Source: CAVYOE01 sp963770155 (GTDB taxonomy: Bacteria; Actinomycetota; Thermoleophilia; Solirubrobacterales; 70-9). From it: 64,000 nt of DNA. Of the stretch, positions 7,390 to 15,385 are shown in pieces. Under the pieces are notes generated by a model, which saw only the letters and a program-made list of their open reading frames with translations, was not told the DNA's origin and searched no databases. The translations under genes were made by a program, and so were the position numbers. The stretch covers positions 124,001-188,000 of the forward strand of contig CAVYOE010000001.1 of assembly GCA_963770155.1 (NCBI GenBank), read 5' to 3'. The stretch's first letter is position 1; every line of letters begins with the position of its first letter.

Positions 7390-7890
7390 ATGACCGAGCC
7401 GCTCACCTGCCCGCGCTGCGCGCTCGGTCATCCACTCTCTGAGCGCTTTTGCCGCAGCTGCGGCATGCCGCTGGTTTACGCGGGCCAGGCCGAGCAGGAG
7501 CCGGTCACCGGCGCCCACGAGAAGGCGCGGAAGATCCGCCCGCAGTACGCGCGCGGCGAGCTGGTGCGGGTCGCCGGCGCCAGGCACCAGGCTGAGGCCG
7601 AGCTGGTCCAGGGGCTGCTCCTCGAAGAGGGAATCCCGAGCATCCTGCGGCGGACCCGCGGCTTCGACGTGCCGGACTTCCTCGCCGCCGGCCCGCGGGA
7701 CGTGATGGTCCCGGAGTCCGGCTACGAGGCGGCCAGGGAGCTGCTCGCAGCCAACGACCTGGCCGCGCGCGAGCCCGCGCCGGGGGAGCTGCCCGGGATC
7801 GGTTCCCCGCAGCGGCTGGCGATCTGGGTCCTAGCGGCCGGCGCCGCCGCGATCCTGCTCGTCTGGGCCCTCTACCAGGTCCGCTTCTAG
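7390..7890 (+). CDS. Zinc-ribbon / DUF2007-like membrane protein
   Basis: The 166-aa product has an N-terminal zinc ribbon (CPRC ... CRSC, residues 7-24). A DUF2007-type alpha/beta domain follows at about 55-125 (RVAGARHQAEAELVQGLLL, IPSILRRTRG, VMVPESGYEAARELL), and a single C-terminal transmembrane helix ends the protein. DUF2007 proteins are 'putative signal-transducing' with no proven function. The ATG directly follows the Mec stop codon. Its last 60 bp overlap the 3' end of the convergent minus-strand gene. Confidence 0.7.
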   Translation: MTEPLTCPRCALGHPLSERFCRSCGMPLVYAGQAEQEPVTGAHEKARKIRPQYARGELVRVAGARHQAEAELVQGLLLEEGIPSILRRTRGFDVPDFLAAGPRDVMVPESGYEAARELLAANDLAAREPAPGELPGIGSPQRLAIWVLAAGAAAILLVWALYQVRF

Positions 7891-8532
7891 GTCCTCGAGC
7901 CAGTCCTCCGGCTCCTCGAGGCGGAGCTCGCTGGTGCCGGCGTCGAGACCGGCGTCGAGCTCGGAGATGCTGGTGCCGAGCTCGCCGGCTCGAGGACTCG
8001 CCAGCTCTTCTAGGTAGGCGCGCCACTCCCGCTCCACCCTGTGGACCGGCGCCTCGAAGGCGAGCTCGAGGTTCGCTCGCGGGCCACCCCGGCGGAGGCG
8101 CTGGACCATCAGCTCGCAGGCGGCGATTCCGCGCTCCTGCTCCAGCAGGTCAAAGACGGTCCCCCCGAGAATGACCGCGTCGCGACGGGAGGGAGGAAAG
8201 GCGGGGCGGTTCCCGGCGCGGAGCCGGTTGAGCACCGCAGCGCGGTAAAGGGGAACGTGGCCCGCGAAGTACTGCGAGCCTCCTTCGATCATCCAGGCCC
8301 AGCGCAGATAGCGGAAGAAGCGCCGCGGCGTCCAGGTCGGCGGCAGCAGCTCGTTGTTCGCGGCGAGCACCAGCTGCACGTAGAGCCGGTCGGCGGTGCC
8401 GCGCAGCGCCCGCTCGGAATCCTCGCCGCCGGCCCGCTGCTCGGTCCACGGCTCGTTCAGCACGTGGAGCTCCGTCTTCATCGGCCAGCCTGCGAGATAG
8501 CGGCGGCCGGCGGGCGCTGCGGCCCAGCGCAC
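7831..8532 (-). CDS. Conserved-looking hypothetical protein, 5' end uncertain
   Basis: From the in-frame GTG at 8532 this gives 233 aa. Recognisable stretches include AGWPMKTELHVLNEP, FFRYLRWAWMIEGGSQYFAGHVPLYR and DAVILGGTVFDLLEQERG, followed by an acidic, low-complexity C-terminus. No family is recognised with confidence. Protein-like sequence in the same frame continues upstream to about 8745 (for example ITIVIHDNPAWLAAAHPLLP), so the true start is probably further out. Beyond it lies an in-frame TAG (8746-8748) only five codons after an ATG at 8760. Either that TAG is an error or lesion, or a non-standard start is used. An ATG at 8481 is a further alternative. The 3' end overlaps the DUF2007 gene by 60 bp. 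Confidence 0.55.
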   Translation of the reverse strand: MRWAAAPAGRRYLAGWPMKTELHVLNEPWTEQRAGGEDSERALRGTADRLYVQLVLAANNELLPPTWTPRRFFRYLRWAWMIEGGSQYFAGHVPLYRAAVLNRLRAGNRPAFPPSRRDAVILGGTVFDLLEQERGIAACELMVQRLRRGGPRANLELAFEAPVHRVEREWRAYLEELASPRAGELGTSISELDAGLDAGTSELRLEEPEDWLEDLEADLVEGPDEQDRGGAGR

Positions 8533-8785
8533 GGCGGGCAGGAGGGGATGGGCCGCCGCCAGCCAGGCAGGGTTGTCGTGGATGACGATGGTGATGTCGT
8601 CAGGGACGAGGTTGAAGCGGTCCTCGAGCTTCAGCCGCAGATCCTCGAGCCGGTCAAGGGTCCGCTTGGCGAAGGCGGCGTCCGCCTCCTCGTGGCGCGC
8701 GGTGAAGCTGAGCGAGTCTGTCTCTACCCAGGCGATTCCGTGAGGCTACGGCTTCGCCATCACGGACACGACAAGATGCGCCCGG

Positions 8786-10258
8786 ATGGCCGAGCAACCA
8801 GATCCGGCCGAGGGTACGCCACTTTCCCCTCGCAACCTCCCGGTGGCGGCCGACGCACGGATCTCGCGCCGCGATGGGCGTCATCGGGTCAGCTACCGCC
8901 TACCGATTCCTTACTTCGGCCCCTTGTGGGCCCCCTGGGTCGCTCGCCGGGCAAGGGAGGTCGAAACGGCCGCCGACGCCGGCAAGCCGCTGCCCGTCGA
9001 CACGCCCTGGTGGGCGCCGCCTGAGCAGTTCAGCGCCCGCGCCAGCGAGGCGCTCGCCGCCCTCTGCCTGATCTCGCTGCTCTGGAGCTACGGCGGCGGG
9101 ACGCTCAGCCTGCTTTCGCTGACCCTTCCTTACGCCGCCGAGATCTACTCGGTCGACAATTCCGAGCTGGCGGCCGGTCTCGCCGTGGTTCGGGCTGGGG
9201 TGATTCTCGCCTTGATACTGGGACCTTTGGCGGACCGCTTCGGCCGGCGCCGGCTGGTTGTCGTCACCGCATGCGCCCACTGCGTCCTGGCGGCCGGGCT
9301 CGGCCTCGCACCGAGCTTCGACCTCTACGTCGGCGGCCACCTCTTGCTGCGCGCGGTCGACACGACGCTCGGCATCGCGATCGCCGTGCTCGTCGCCGAG
9401 ATCGTCCCCGCAGGCTCGCGCGCGGTCGCACTCAGCCTGATCGGGCTGGCGGCCGGCGGCGGAATCGTGCTCGCGGTTTGCTCGCTGCCGCTGGCCGCGG
9501 CCGGTTCGGCCGGCTTCGCTTCGGTCTATCTGGTGCAGCTGCTGGCGCTGCCGCTGATCCTCCACGCGGCAACGCACGTCTCGGAATCACCCCGCTTCCT
9601 GCGCCATGCGGACGAGCCGCATCGCTACCGCGACGTGCTCTCCGGCATCTACCGGCGGCGCCTGATCCTGATCGGCGGCACGACCTTCCTCGCTGCGGCC
9701 TTCACCGCGCCGACGCTTGAATTCACTACCCGCTATCTCGACGACTCGCACGGGTTCTCCTCTCTGGAGATCGTCGTCTTCCTCGCCGTGACCGGGCTCC
9801 CGAGCTTCCCGATGCTGCTCCTAGGCGGCCGGCTCTCGGACGTAACCAGCCGGAAACGCGTCGGCATCCCGCTGGTCGCAGGCTCGGCGCTCGCCTATGC
9901 GGGCTTCTATCTGGCCTCCGGGTGGCTGATCTGGCCGCTCGCCCTTGCCGGGGCGATGCTCGGCTCCGCCGGGGGCGCGGCGCTGGCGCCCTATGGAGCG
10001 GAGCTGTTTGCGACCCGGATGCGGTCGGAGGCGCAGACGCTCACCCTGGTGATGGGTGTCGCCGGCTCCGCGGCCGGACTCGCGATCGTCAGCGTCCTCT
10101 CGGACCCGCTGGGCATCGGCCCGGCGATCTCGCTGCTGGCCCTGCTGCCGCTGATCGGTCTCGTGGTCGTCGCAGCCGCCTTCCCCGAGACGACGCGTCA
10201 GGAACTGGAGGAAACGAGCGGGGAGCAGAGCCCGCCGGCCGGTCCTTCGGCGCCTTAG
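8786..10258 (+). CDS. MFS transporter
   Basis: A 490-aa membrane protein with about twelve hydrophobic helices. The loop between helices 2 and 3 shows the MFS signature GPLADRFGRRRLVV, and the equivalent loop in the second half is GGRLSDVTSRKRVG. An unusually long cytosolic N-terminus of about 90 residues precedes the first helix and contains SYRLPIPYFGPLWAPWVARRAREVE. Substrate cannot be inferred; sugar-porter or drug-efflux subfamilies are both possible. It ends 6 bp before the convergent DUF1802 gene. The start ATG lies 25 bp from the ATG at 8760 of the divergent minus-strand frame, so control regions may overlap. Confidence 0.85.
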   Translation: MAEQPDPAEGTPLSPRNLPVAADARISRRDGRHRVSYRLPIPYFGPLWAPWVARRAREVETAADAGKPLPVDTPWWAPPEQFSARASEALAALCLISLLWSYGGGTLSLLSLTLPYAAEIYSVDNSELAAGLAVVRAGVILALILGPLADRFGRRRLVVVTACAHCVLAAGLGLAPSFDLYVGGHLLLRAVDTTLGIAIAVLVAEIVPAGSRAVALSLIGLAAGGGIVLAVCSLPLAAAGSAGFASVYLVQLLALPLILHAATHVSESPRFLRHADEPHRYRDVLSGIYRRRLILIGGTTFLAAAFTAPTLEFTTRYLDDSHGFSSLEIVVFLAVTGLPSFPMLLLGGRLSDVTSRKRVGIPLVAGSALAYAGFYLASGWLIWPLALAGAMLGSAGGAALAPYGAELFATRMRSEAQTLTLVMGVAGSAAGLAIVSVLSDPLGIGPAISLLALLPLIGLVVVAAAFPETTRQELEETSGEQSPPAGPSAP

Positions 10259-10264
10259 GAGAGG

Positions 10265-10897
10265 CTAGGCCGGAACCGGCTCGCCGACGTCGTCGCAGGC
10301 GGCGCGGATGGTGGCCGCGGCGCGCACGAACTCCTCGTCGGCCATCACCGGTGTGCCCTCGAAGGGCAGGTCGCGGTCGATCTCGACCCAGGTGTGGCAG
10401 CCGTGGTACTCGTCCTTGACCCGGACGGTGACCGGGCGCGGGATCCGGTAGACCCGGAGCAGCAGCACGTGCAGAGGATGCGTCCGCTTCCACTGCAGGC
10501 GCTTCTGCGCGTAGTCGTTGGTCCAGATGTGGAAGGGAGTGAGGGCCTCGACGACGCGGTGGTCGTCTGTGGTGATGTGGTCGGAGACCTCGGCCCAGGC
10601 ACGGATTCGGACCCGGTCGGGCTGGGGAATGCCCCCGTCCTGGATCAGGGCCCGCGGGGGTGGCTCCTCGTCGGGCCATACACCCTCCTCGAGCGCGCGA
10701 CGCAGCTCGGGGTGGTGGGACTCGCGCACCAGATCGTTCCGCTGGTGATCGAAGGTGGGATAGAGGAAGAACTGCTCGTGCTCGAGCTCGAAGTGCTTGT
10801 CATCCTCGCTAATTCCGCCCTTTCGCAGTGCGACCAGCTGCTCACCTTCGGCGAGAGCGCGCACTGTCAGGGCCCATTCCTTGAAAGCGATCGGCAT
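10265..10897 (-). CDS. DUF1802 family protein
   Basis: A 210-aa soluble protein starting MPIAFKEWALTVRALAEGEQLVALRKGGI, the hallmark of DUF1802, followed by FFLYPTFDHQR and a C-terminal half rich in aromatic and charged residues. Function is unknown in the family; it is often found near nuclease or repair-type genes, which are not present here. The internal ATG was chosen because the family begins with 'AFKEW'; extending to 11029 would add 44 residues that cross the predicted promoter (11001-11029). AAAGGA lies about 12 nt upstream. Confidence 0.75.
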   Translation of the reverse strand: MPIAFKEWALTVRALAEGEQLVALRKGGISEDDKHFELEHEQFFLYPTFDHQRNDLVRESHHPELRRALEEGVWPDEEPPPRALIQDGGIPQPDRVRIRAWAEVSDHITTDDHRVVEALTPFHIWTNDYAQKRLQWKRTHPLHVLLLRVYRIPRPVTVRVKDEYHGCHTWVEIDRDLPFEGTPVMADEEFVRAAATIRAACDDVGEPVPA

Positions 10898-11000
10898 CTG
10901 GTGTCTTTCGAGTCCTTTTCTGTGGGAGTTGGTCTCTGAAGCGGGGCTTTTTATGCGGGAAAGCCGGTCCGGTCCGGCACCCCTTGCCCGCGGAGGCGCG

Positions 11001-11029
11001 ATTCTAGACGAGCGACTCAGGAATCGCAA
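11001..11029 (-). promoter_or_regulatory. Sigma70-type promoter of the DUF1802 gene
   Basis: On the minus strand TTGCGA (11029-11024) and TAGAAT (11006-11001) are separated by 17 bp, close to consensus. Transcription would start near 10994, giving a leader of about 97 nt. Just upstream is the inverted repeat TTGTG-8-CACAA (11033-11050), a possible operator. Confidence 0.6.
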
Positions 11030-11078
11030 CTCTTGTGCAACCTGTCACAAAGCCGATGCGATTAGTTGTAAGTATCTG

Positions 11079-11100
11079 AAATCCCATCGGCATGGGATTT
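11079..11100. repeat. Perfect 9-bp inverted repeat between hyuB and the DUF1802 promoter
   Basis: AAATCCCAT and ATGGGATTT flank a 4-nt loop CGGC. It sits 39 bp past the hyuB stop on the minus strand and about 50 bp upstream of the DUF1802 -35 box. There is no T-run, so it may be a weak terminator for hyuAB or a protein-binding palindrome. Confidence 0.5.
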
Positions 11101-11138
11101 CCGGGGCCCTGGCTCCCCGGCCAGCTGCAATCGAGCCC

Positions 11139-12653
11139 TCAGGGACGGCCGTGGCCGCCGCCGCCCGGCGTCTCGATGCGCAGCACGTCGCCCGGTTTCA
11201 GCTCGCCCGAAGATTTCGGCTCGAGCGGCTCGCCGTTGAGCGTGTCTCGCCCCGATGAGCCGGGTTCGCCGCCGTTTCGGCCCTGTGGGGCGCGCCGCCG
11301 CCGCTCGGCGAGCAAGTTGAAGGAGGACGGCGCCAGCACCTCCAACTCACGCACGATTCCGTTCCCGCCGCGGTGCCTCCCGGCGCCGCCGCTGCCGCGC
11401 CGCAGCGACAACTCGCGAACCCGGAGCGGAAACTCGGTCTCGAGCGCCTCGACCGGGGTGTTGAGCGTGTTCGACATCGCGACGTGGACGGCGTCGGGCC
11501 CATCGGCTCCTGAGCAGGCGCCCTGCCCGCCGCCGATCGTCTCGTAGTAGGTGAAGGCCCGCTGACCGGTCCCGGCGAGGGTGAGGTTGTTCATCGTCCC
11601 CTGGCCCTGGGCCGGGGCATCGACCAGCCCGGACAGCGCCTCGAAAGTGAGGTCGGCGACGCGGCTCGACGTCTCGACGTTGCCGGCCGCGACCGCGGCG
11701 GGCGGTTCCGCATTGAGCAGCGAGCCCGCCGGCGCAGTCACCTCCACCGGCCGCCAGCAGCCGGCCGACGCTGGGGCATCCGGATCGAACAGAACTCTGA
11801 CCGCGAAGAAGCACGCTGATTTGGTCACGGACAGCGGGCAGTTCAGGTTGCCTTCGACCTGGTCTGCGGTACCGGTGAAGTCGAGGAGGAGCCGCTCGCC
11901 GGAGAGCTCGGCACGCAGGCGCAGCTCGATCTCGCCGCCGACGGCCTCGAGCACGTCGGATGCTTCGCCGGTTCCGTCGGGAGCTTCGCCCAGCGCCGCC
12001 TTCATGCGGCGCTCGGCGTAATCGAGGATCGCCGCCATGCCTTCGCGCAGCTCTGCCTTGCCGTGGCGGCCAGCGAGCTCGCCGAGGCGCCGCACGCCGG
12101 TGAGATTGGCGGCACGCTGGGCACGAAGGTCGGCGAGCCGCTGCTCGGGCTGGCGCATCTTCTCCGCCAGGTCCCGGAGGCCGTCATCGTCGAAGCGCGA
12201 CGGGGGGATCACGACCCCCTCCTGGTCGAGCCGGGTCGAGTCGACCGGCATCCCGGCCGGGGTGGGCCCGCCGACGTCCGCATGGTGCGCGCGCGACGCC
12301 GCGAAGCCGAGCAGGTCGCTACCGGTCCCGCTTCCCATGAAGACGGGGCTGATCAGCGTGATGTCCGGAAGGTGGGTGCCGCCGCGGAATGGATCGTTGA
12401 TGACCCAGAGGTCGCCTTCGGCGTGGTCTTCGTCGAGGACGACGGCGACCGCATCCGGCATGGAGCCGAGGTGGACCGGGATGTGCTCCGCCTGCATCAC
12501 GAGCTCGCCGGCCGAGTCGAACAGGGCGGTGGAGCAGTCCCGCCGTTCCTTGATGTTGGCCGAGTGCGAGGAGCGGACCAGAACCGCTCCCATCTCTTCG
12601 CAGACCGCACGCAGTGCTCCGGACAAGACCTGGAGGGTCACCGGGTCTGTCAC
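11139..12653 (-). CDS. hyuB: Hydantoinase/oxoprolinase B subunit
   Basis: A 504-aa protein of the HyuB family. The N-terminus MTDPVTLQVLSGALRAVCEEMG and the blocks HSANIKERRDCSTALFD, LWVINDPFRGGTHLPDI, AHHADVGG and LDFTGTADQVEGNLNCP are diagnostic. With HyuA it forms an ATP-dependent amidohydrolase opening hydantoin, 5-oxoproline or related five-membered lactams, or an acetone-carboxylase-like enzyme. At 504 aa it is slightly short of the usual 520-580. The hyuA stop overlaps its start by 4 bp (ATGA). Substrate is not determined by sequence. Confidence 0.92.
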   Translation of the reverse strand: MTDPVTLQVLSGALRAVCEEMGAVLVRSSHSANIKERRDCSTALFDSAGELVMQAEHIPVHLGSMPDAVAVVLDEDHAEGDLWVINDPFRGGTHLPDITLISPVFMGSGTGSDLLGFAASRAHHADVGGPTPAGMPVDSTRLDQEGVVIPPSRFDDDGLRDLAEKMRQPEQRLADLRAQRAANLTGVRRLGELAGRHGKAELREGMAAILDYAERRMKAALGEAPDGTGEASDVLEAVGGEIELRLRAELSGERLLLDFTGTADQVEGNLNCPLSVTKSACFFAVRVLFDPDAPASAGCWRPVEVTAPAGSLLNAEPPAAVAAGNVETSSRVADLTFEALSGLVDAPAQGQGTMNNLTLAGTGQRAFTYYETIGGGQGACSGADGPDAVHVAMSNTLNTPVEALETEFPLRVRELSLRRGSGGAGRHRGGNGIVRELEVLAPSSFNLLAERRRRAPQGRNGGEPGSSGRDTLNGEPLEPKSSGELKPGDVLRIETPGGGGHGRP

Positions 12654-14641
12654 TTGCCGCTCCGGTGCGCGACCACGGTGCCTGACGTGTCGGTCTCGCC
12701 GGTCCAGCCTGGTGGCAGGACCAGGGTCGCCTCAGGGAGCTCGAGCACAGACGGTCCCTCGATCTCGAACCCGGCCGGGGGATCGCCCCGGACGACCGAG
12801 GCGTCGAGCCATTCGCCGTCGAACCACGCCCGCCGGCCGCTGCGCTCCGGCTGCTGCGAAGAGGATGCCTCGATCCGGGGCTCCGGCCCGGGCTCCACCG
12901 CCGCCACGCGCAGGTTGACCAGCTCAACCTCTGCATCCGAATCCCGGTAGCCGTAGCGAGCCTCATGCTCGCTTGCGAACGCCTCGGCAAGCGCGACGGG
13001 GTCTGGCTCCGTCGACTCATCGGGCAGCGCAACCGGGAGCTCGAAGGCCTGTCCGCGATAGCGGAGCTCGAAGCTGATCTCGACCCGAGGCTGCTCGAGC
13101 CCGGCCGTGATCTTCTTGACCAGCTCGTCGATCTCACCAGTCAGGCGGTCCCGGGTGAGCTCGGGACCGGCGAGCATCACAGTCCGGCCCAGATCGCGGC
13201 GGCGCTCGGAGGCGACCAGACCGAGTGCCGACAGGACCCCGCTCGCACGGGGGCAAAGGATCCGTTCGATCTCGAGCTCCTCCGCCACCGCAGCGGCGTG
13301 CATCGGCCCCGCTCCACCGAACGGCAGCAGGGCAAAGCGCCGCGGGTCGACGCCGCGCTCGACCGTGACCACCCGCAGCGCGCGGACCATTTCCTGGTTG
13401 GCGACGCGCCTGATGCCGGCCGCGGTTTCGATCTCGGACAGCCCGAGCTTCGCTCCGAGGCTCCCCAGGGCGGCCGCTCCGGCCTCGCGATCGAGCGCGA
13501 CGCCGCCCGCGAGCGGTGAGCGGTCGGACAAATAGCCGAGCGCGAGGTTCGCGTCGGTGACGGTCGGTTCGGTGCCGCCGCGTCCGTAGCAGGCCGGCCC
13601 GGGCTCCGCCCCCGCCGACCGCGGCCCGACCCGCAACGCCCCGCCGCGATCGCGCCAGCCGATCGAGCCCCCGCCGGCGCCGACCGTGTGCACGTCCACC
13701 ATCGGAAGCTGGATCGGGCGTCCGGCAAGCTCACGGGCATCGGTGCGGCGGACCCTGCCCTCTTCGACGACGCAGACATCGCACGAGGTCCCACCCATGT
13801 CGAAGCCGAGCGCGTTCCCGTCGCCTGATGCCCGCGCCAGAACCCCGGCTCCCACCGCCCCGCCGGCCGGCCCGGAAAGGACGCTCCAGGCCCCGGCCTT
13901 GGCCGCCTCGGCTGCCGGAGCGACACCGCCGGAGGAGCGCATCATGGTCGGCTCAGGCACGTCCCGCTCGCGGCACGCCCTTGCGAGCCGGTCCAGATAG
14001 CGGCCGAGGAGGGGGGAGAGGTAGGCGTCGATCACCGTTGTCGAGCAGCGCTCGTATTCCCGGAACTGCGGCAGGACCTCGTGCGAGGCAGAGACGTGGA
14101 GGCCGGGGAGCTCAGCCCGCAGCCGCTCGGCAAGCCGGGACTCGTGGCTCGGGTCGAGATAGCTGAACAGGAGACAGATGGCGACCGACTCCGGCGCGGC
14201 GTCCTTGACCTCGGAGACGAGCCGGTCCACATCCTCGTCGGCCAGCGCCTTGACCACGCCGCCGGGGCCGGCTCTCTCATCGGCCTCGAACTTGAGCTCG
14301 GCAGGAACGAGAGGCTCGGGCTTCGGGGTGCAGAGGTGGTACAGGCTCGGTCGGTTCTGGCGCCCGATCTCGAGCAGGTCGGCAAAGCCCGCGGTGGCGA
14401 TCAGGGCGGTGCGCGCCCCGGTCCCGGTGAGCAGCGCATTGGTGCCCACGGTCATGCCGTGGGCAAAGCTCTCGATCGCTTCCGGCGCGGTGCCGGCCTT
14501 TTCGCAAGCGGCTTCGATCGCCGCGATCACTCCTTCCGCCTGGTCGGCAGGAGTGGTCGGAACTTTCGCGGTCTGCAGCCGCTCCCCGTCGAACAGCGCC
14601 GCGTCGGTGAACGTCCCGCCGACGTCGACTCCGAGGAGCAT
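12650..14641 (-). CDS. hyuA: Hydantoinase/oxoprolinase A subunit
   Basis: A 663-aa ASKHA-fold ATPase subunit. LGVDVGGTFTDAALFDG (residues 3-19) is the phosphate-binding motif, GFDMGGTSCDVCVVE the second nucleotide motif, and GAGGGSIGWRDRGGALRVGP and GPACYGRGGTEPTVTDANL the family core. It phosphorylates or activates the cyclic substrate for hydrolysis by HyuB. Length is typical of HyuA. It is the first gene of the hyuAB pair. The upstream gap to the zinc-motif gene contains two GC hairpins. Confidence 0.93.
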   Translation of the reverse strand: MLLGVDVGGTFTDAALFDGERLQTAKVPTTPADQAEGVIAAIEAACEKAGTAPEAIESFAHGMTVGTNALLTGTGARTALIATAGFADLLEIGRQNRPSLYHLCTPKPEPLVPAELKFEADERAGPGGVVKALADEDVDRLVSEVKDAAPESVAICLLFSYLDPSHESRLAERLRAELPGLHVSASHEVLPQFREYERCSTTVIDAYLSPLLGRYLDRLARACRERDVPEPTMMRSSGGVAPAAEAAKAGAWSVLSGPAGGAVGAGVLARASGDGNALGFDMGGTSCDVCVVEEGRVRRTDARELAGRPIQLPMVDVHTVGAGGGSIGWRDRGGALRVGPRSAGAEPGPACYGRGGTEPTVTDANLALGYLSDRSPLAGGVALDREAGAAALGSLGAKLGLSEIETAAGIRRVANQEMVRALRVVTVERGVDPRRFALLPFGGAGPMHAAAVAEELEIERILCPRASGVLSALGLVASERRRDLGRTVMLAGPELTRDRLTGEIDELVKKITAGLEQPRVEISFELRYRGQAFELPVALPDESTEPDPVALAEAFASEHEARYGYRDSDAEVELVNLRVAAVEPGPEPRIEASSSQQPERSGRRAWFDGEWLDASVVRGDPPAGFEIEGPSVLELPEATLVLPPGWTGETDTSGTVVAHRSGK

Positions 14642-14698
14642 GGCCGCAACGTATTACGGCTTCGCCGCAGGAGGCGACTCGGGAATGGGCACGGTCGA

Positions 14699-14743
14699 GG
14701 GCCCGGCTCTCGCCGGGCCCGTCCCGTACCGCCTGACGGCGGT
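14699..14743 (-). terminator. Tandem GC hairpins downstream of the zinc-motif gene
   Basis: Two perfect stems lie between the minus-strand gene ending at 14753 and hyuA: ACCGCC-TGAC-GGCGGT (14728-14743) and GGGCCCGGC-TCTC-GCCGGGCCC (14699-14720). Neither has a U-run, so termination would be of the hairpin-only kind found in high-GC genomes. They could also lie in the hyuA leader. Confidence 0.45.
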
Positions 14744-14752
14744 CAGCCTTGA

Positions 14753-15214
14753 CTAAGCGGCAGTGCTGATCTCTGTACTGATCTCGCTGCTGTTCGCCAG
14801 CTGCTCGAGCAGCTCGAAGTCTTCCTCGAGGTGCTTGTGAGACGGGCAGTAGTCCCGTCCCGGCAGCGGGTCACGCTGGCACGGTGTGCCCTTGCGTGTG
14901 CTGGCGCGGCATTGGCGCGGCTGTCCATCGAGCCCGAGCGTGTCGGGCATCTGCTCTAGGTGCTCGAGCGCCAGCGCGATGTGGCTCTCGATCACCTTGT
15001 AGACGTGCAGCTGCTCATGCATCGGGAAATGAGTCCGGACCTCCGCGAACAAGTGGCGGGTGGGCCGGGCGAAATAGCGGTGGTCGTAGGCGAGCCTCCG
15101 CATCGTGGCCTCGCAAGCGTCAAGCACGTGCCGGCGGGCGTCCCCAAGTGGCACCCCGTTCTGCTGAACATAAGGGGCGATTTCCCTGTAAATCGAACGG
15201 CTGAAGCGATACAT
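14753..15214 (-). CDS. Hypothetical protein with CxxxTxxGxPC...YCxxH zinc-type motif
   Basis: A 153-aa soluble protein. Residues 1-100 are helical (MYRFSRSIYREIAPYV, HLFAEVRTHFPMHEQLHVYKVIESHI). The C-terminal third has CRASTRKGTPCQRDPLPG then YCPSH, a compact Cys3His motif as in the DUF5763 family, likely zinc-binding. The start is fixed by a strong ribosome site, GAGGAGGAG, 2-11 nt upstream of the ATG; a longer frame to 15292 would bury that site. A large imperfect hairpin (15232-15279) lies in the leader. Function unknown. Confidence 0.65.
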   Translation of the reverse strand: MYRFSRSIYREIAPYVQQNGVPLGDARRHVLDACEATMRRLAYDHRYFARPTRHLFAEVRTHFPMHEQLHVYKVIESHIALALEHLEQMPDTLGLDGQPRQCRASTRKGTPCQRDPLPGRDYCPSHKHLEEDFELLEQLANSSEISTEISTAA

Positions 15215-15231
15215 CTTCTCCTCCTCAAGCT

Positions 15232-15279
15232 CCCCTGGACTCCGCTTCCTTGCGAAGTCGGAAGCGAGTATCCCAGGGG
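15232..15279 (-). promoter_or_regulatory. Long imperfect hairpin in the leader of the zinc-motif gene
   Basis: The arms CCCCTGG...CGCTTCC and GGAAGCG...CCAGGGG pair around a loop of about 10 nt, forming a 48-nt structure that ends 6 nt before the ribosome-binding site. A direct repeat TTAAGC-ACGTA-TTAAGC occurs further upstream (15305-15321). The structure could control translation or mRNA stability. Confidence 0.5.
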
Positions 15280-15385
15280 CAAATGAAGACACTTCCGGGT
15301 CCGGTTAAGCACGTATTAAGCGGGGCATCGAACGAACGTCCAGTCGGGCGGGGGCCCAGCCAGATCTGTGAGGCCCTGCCGCCGC

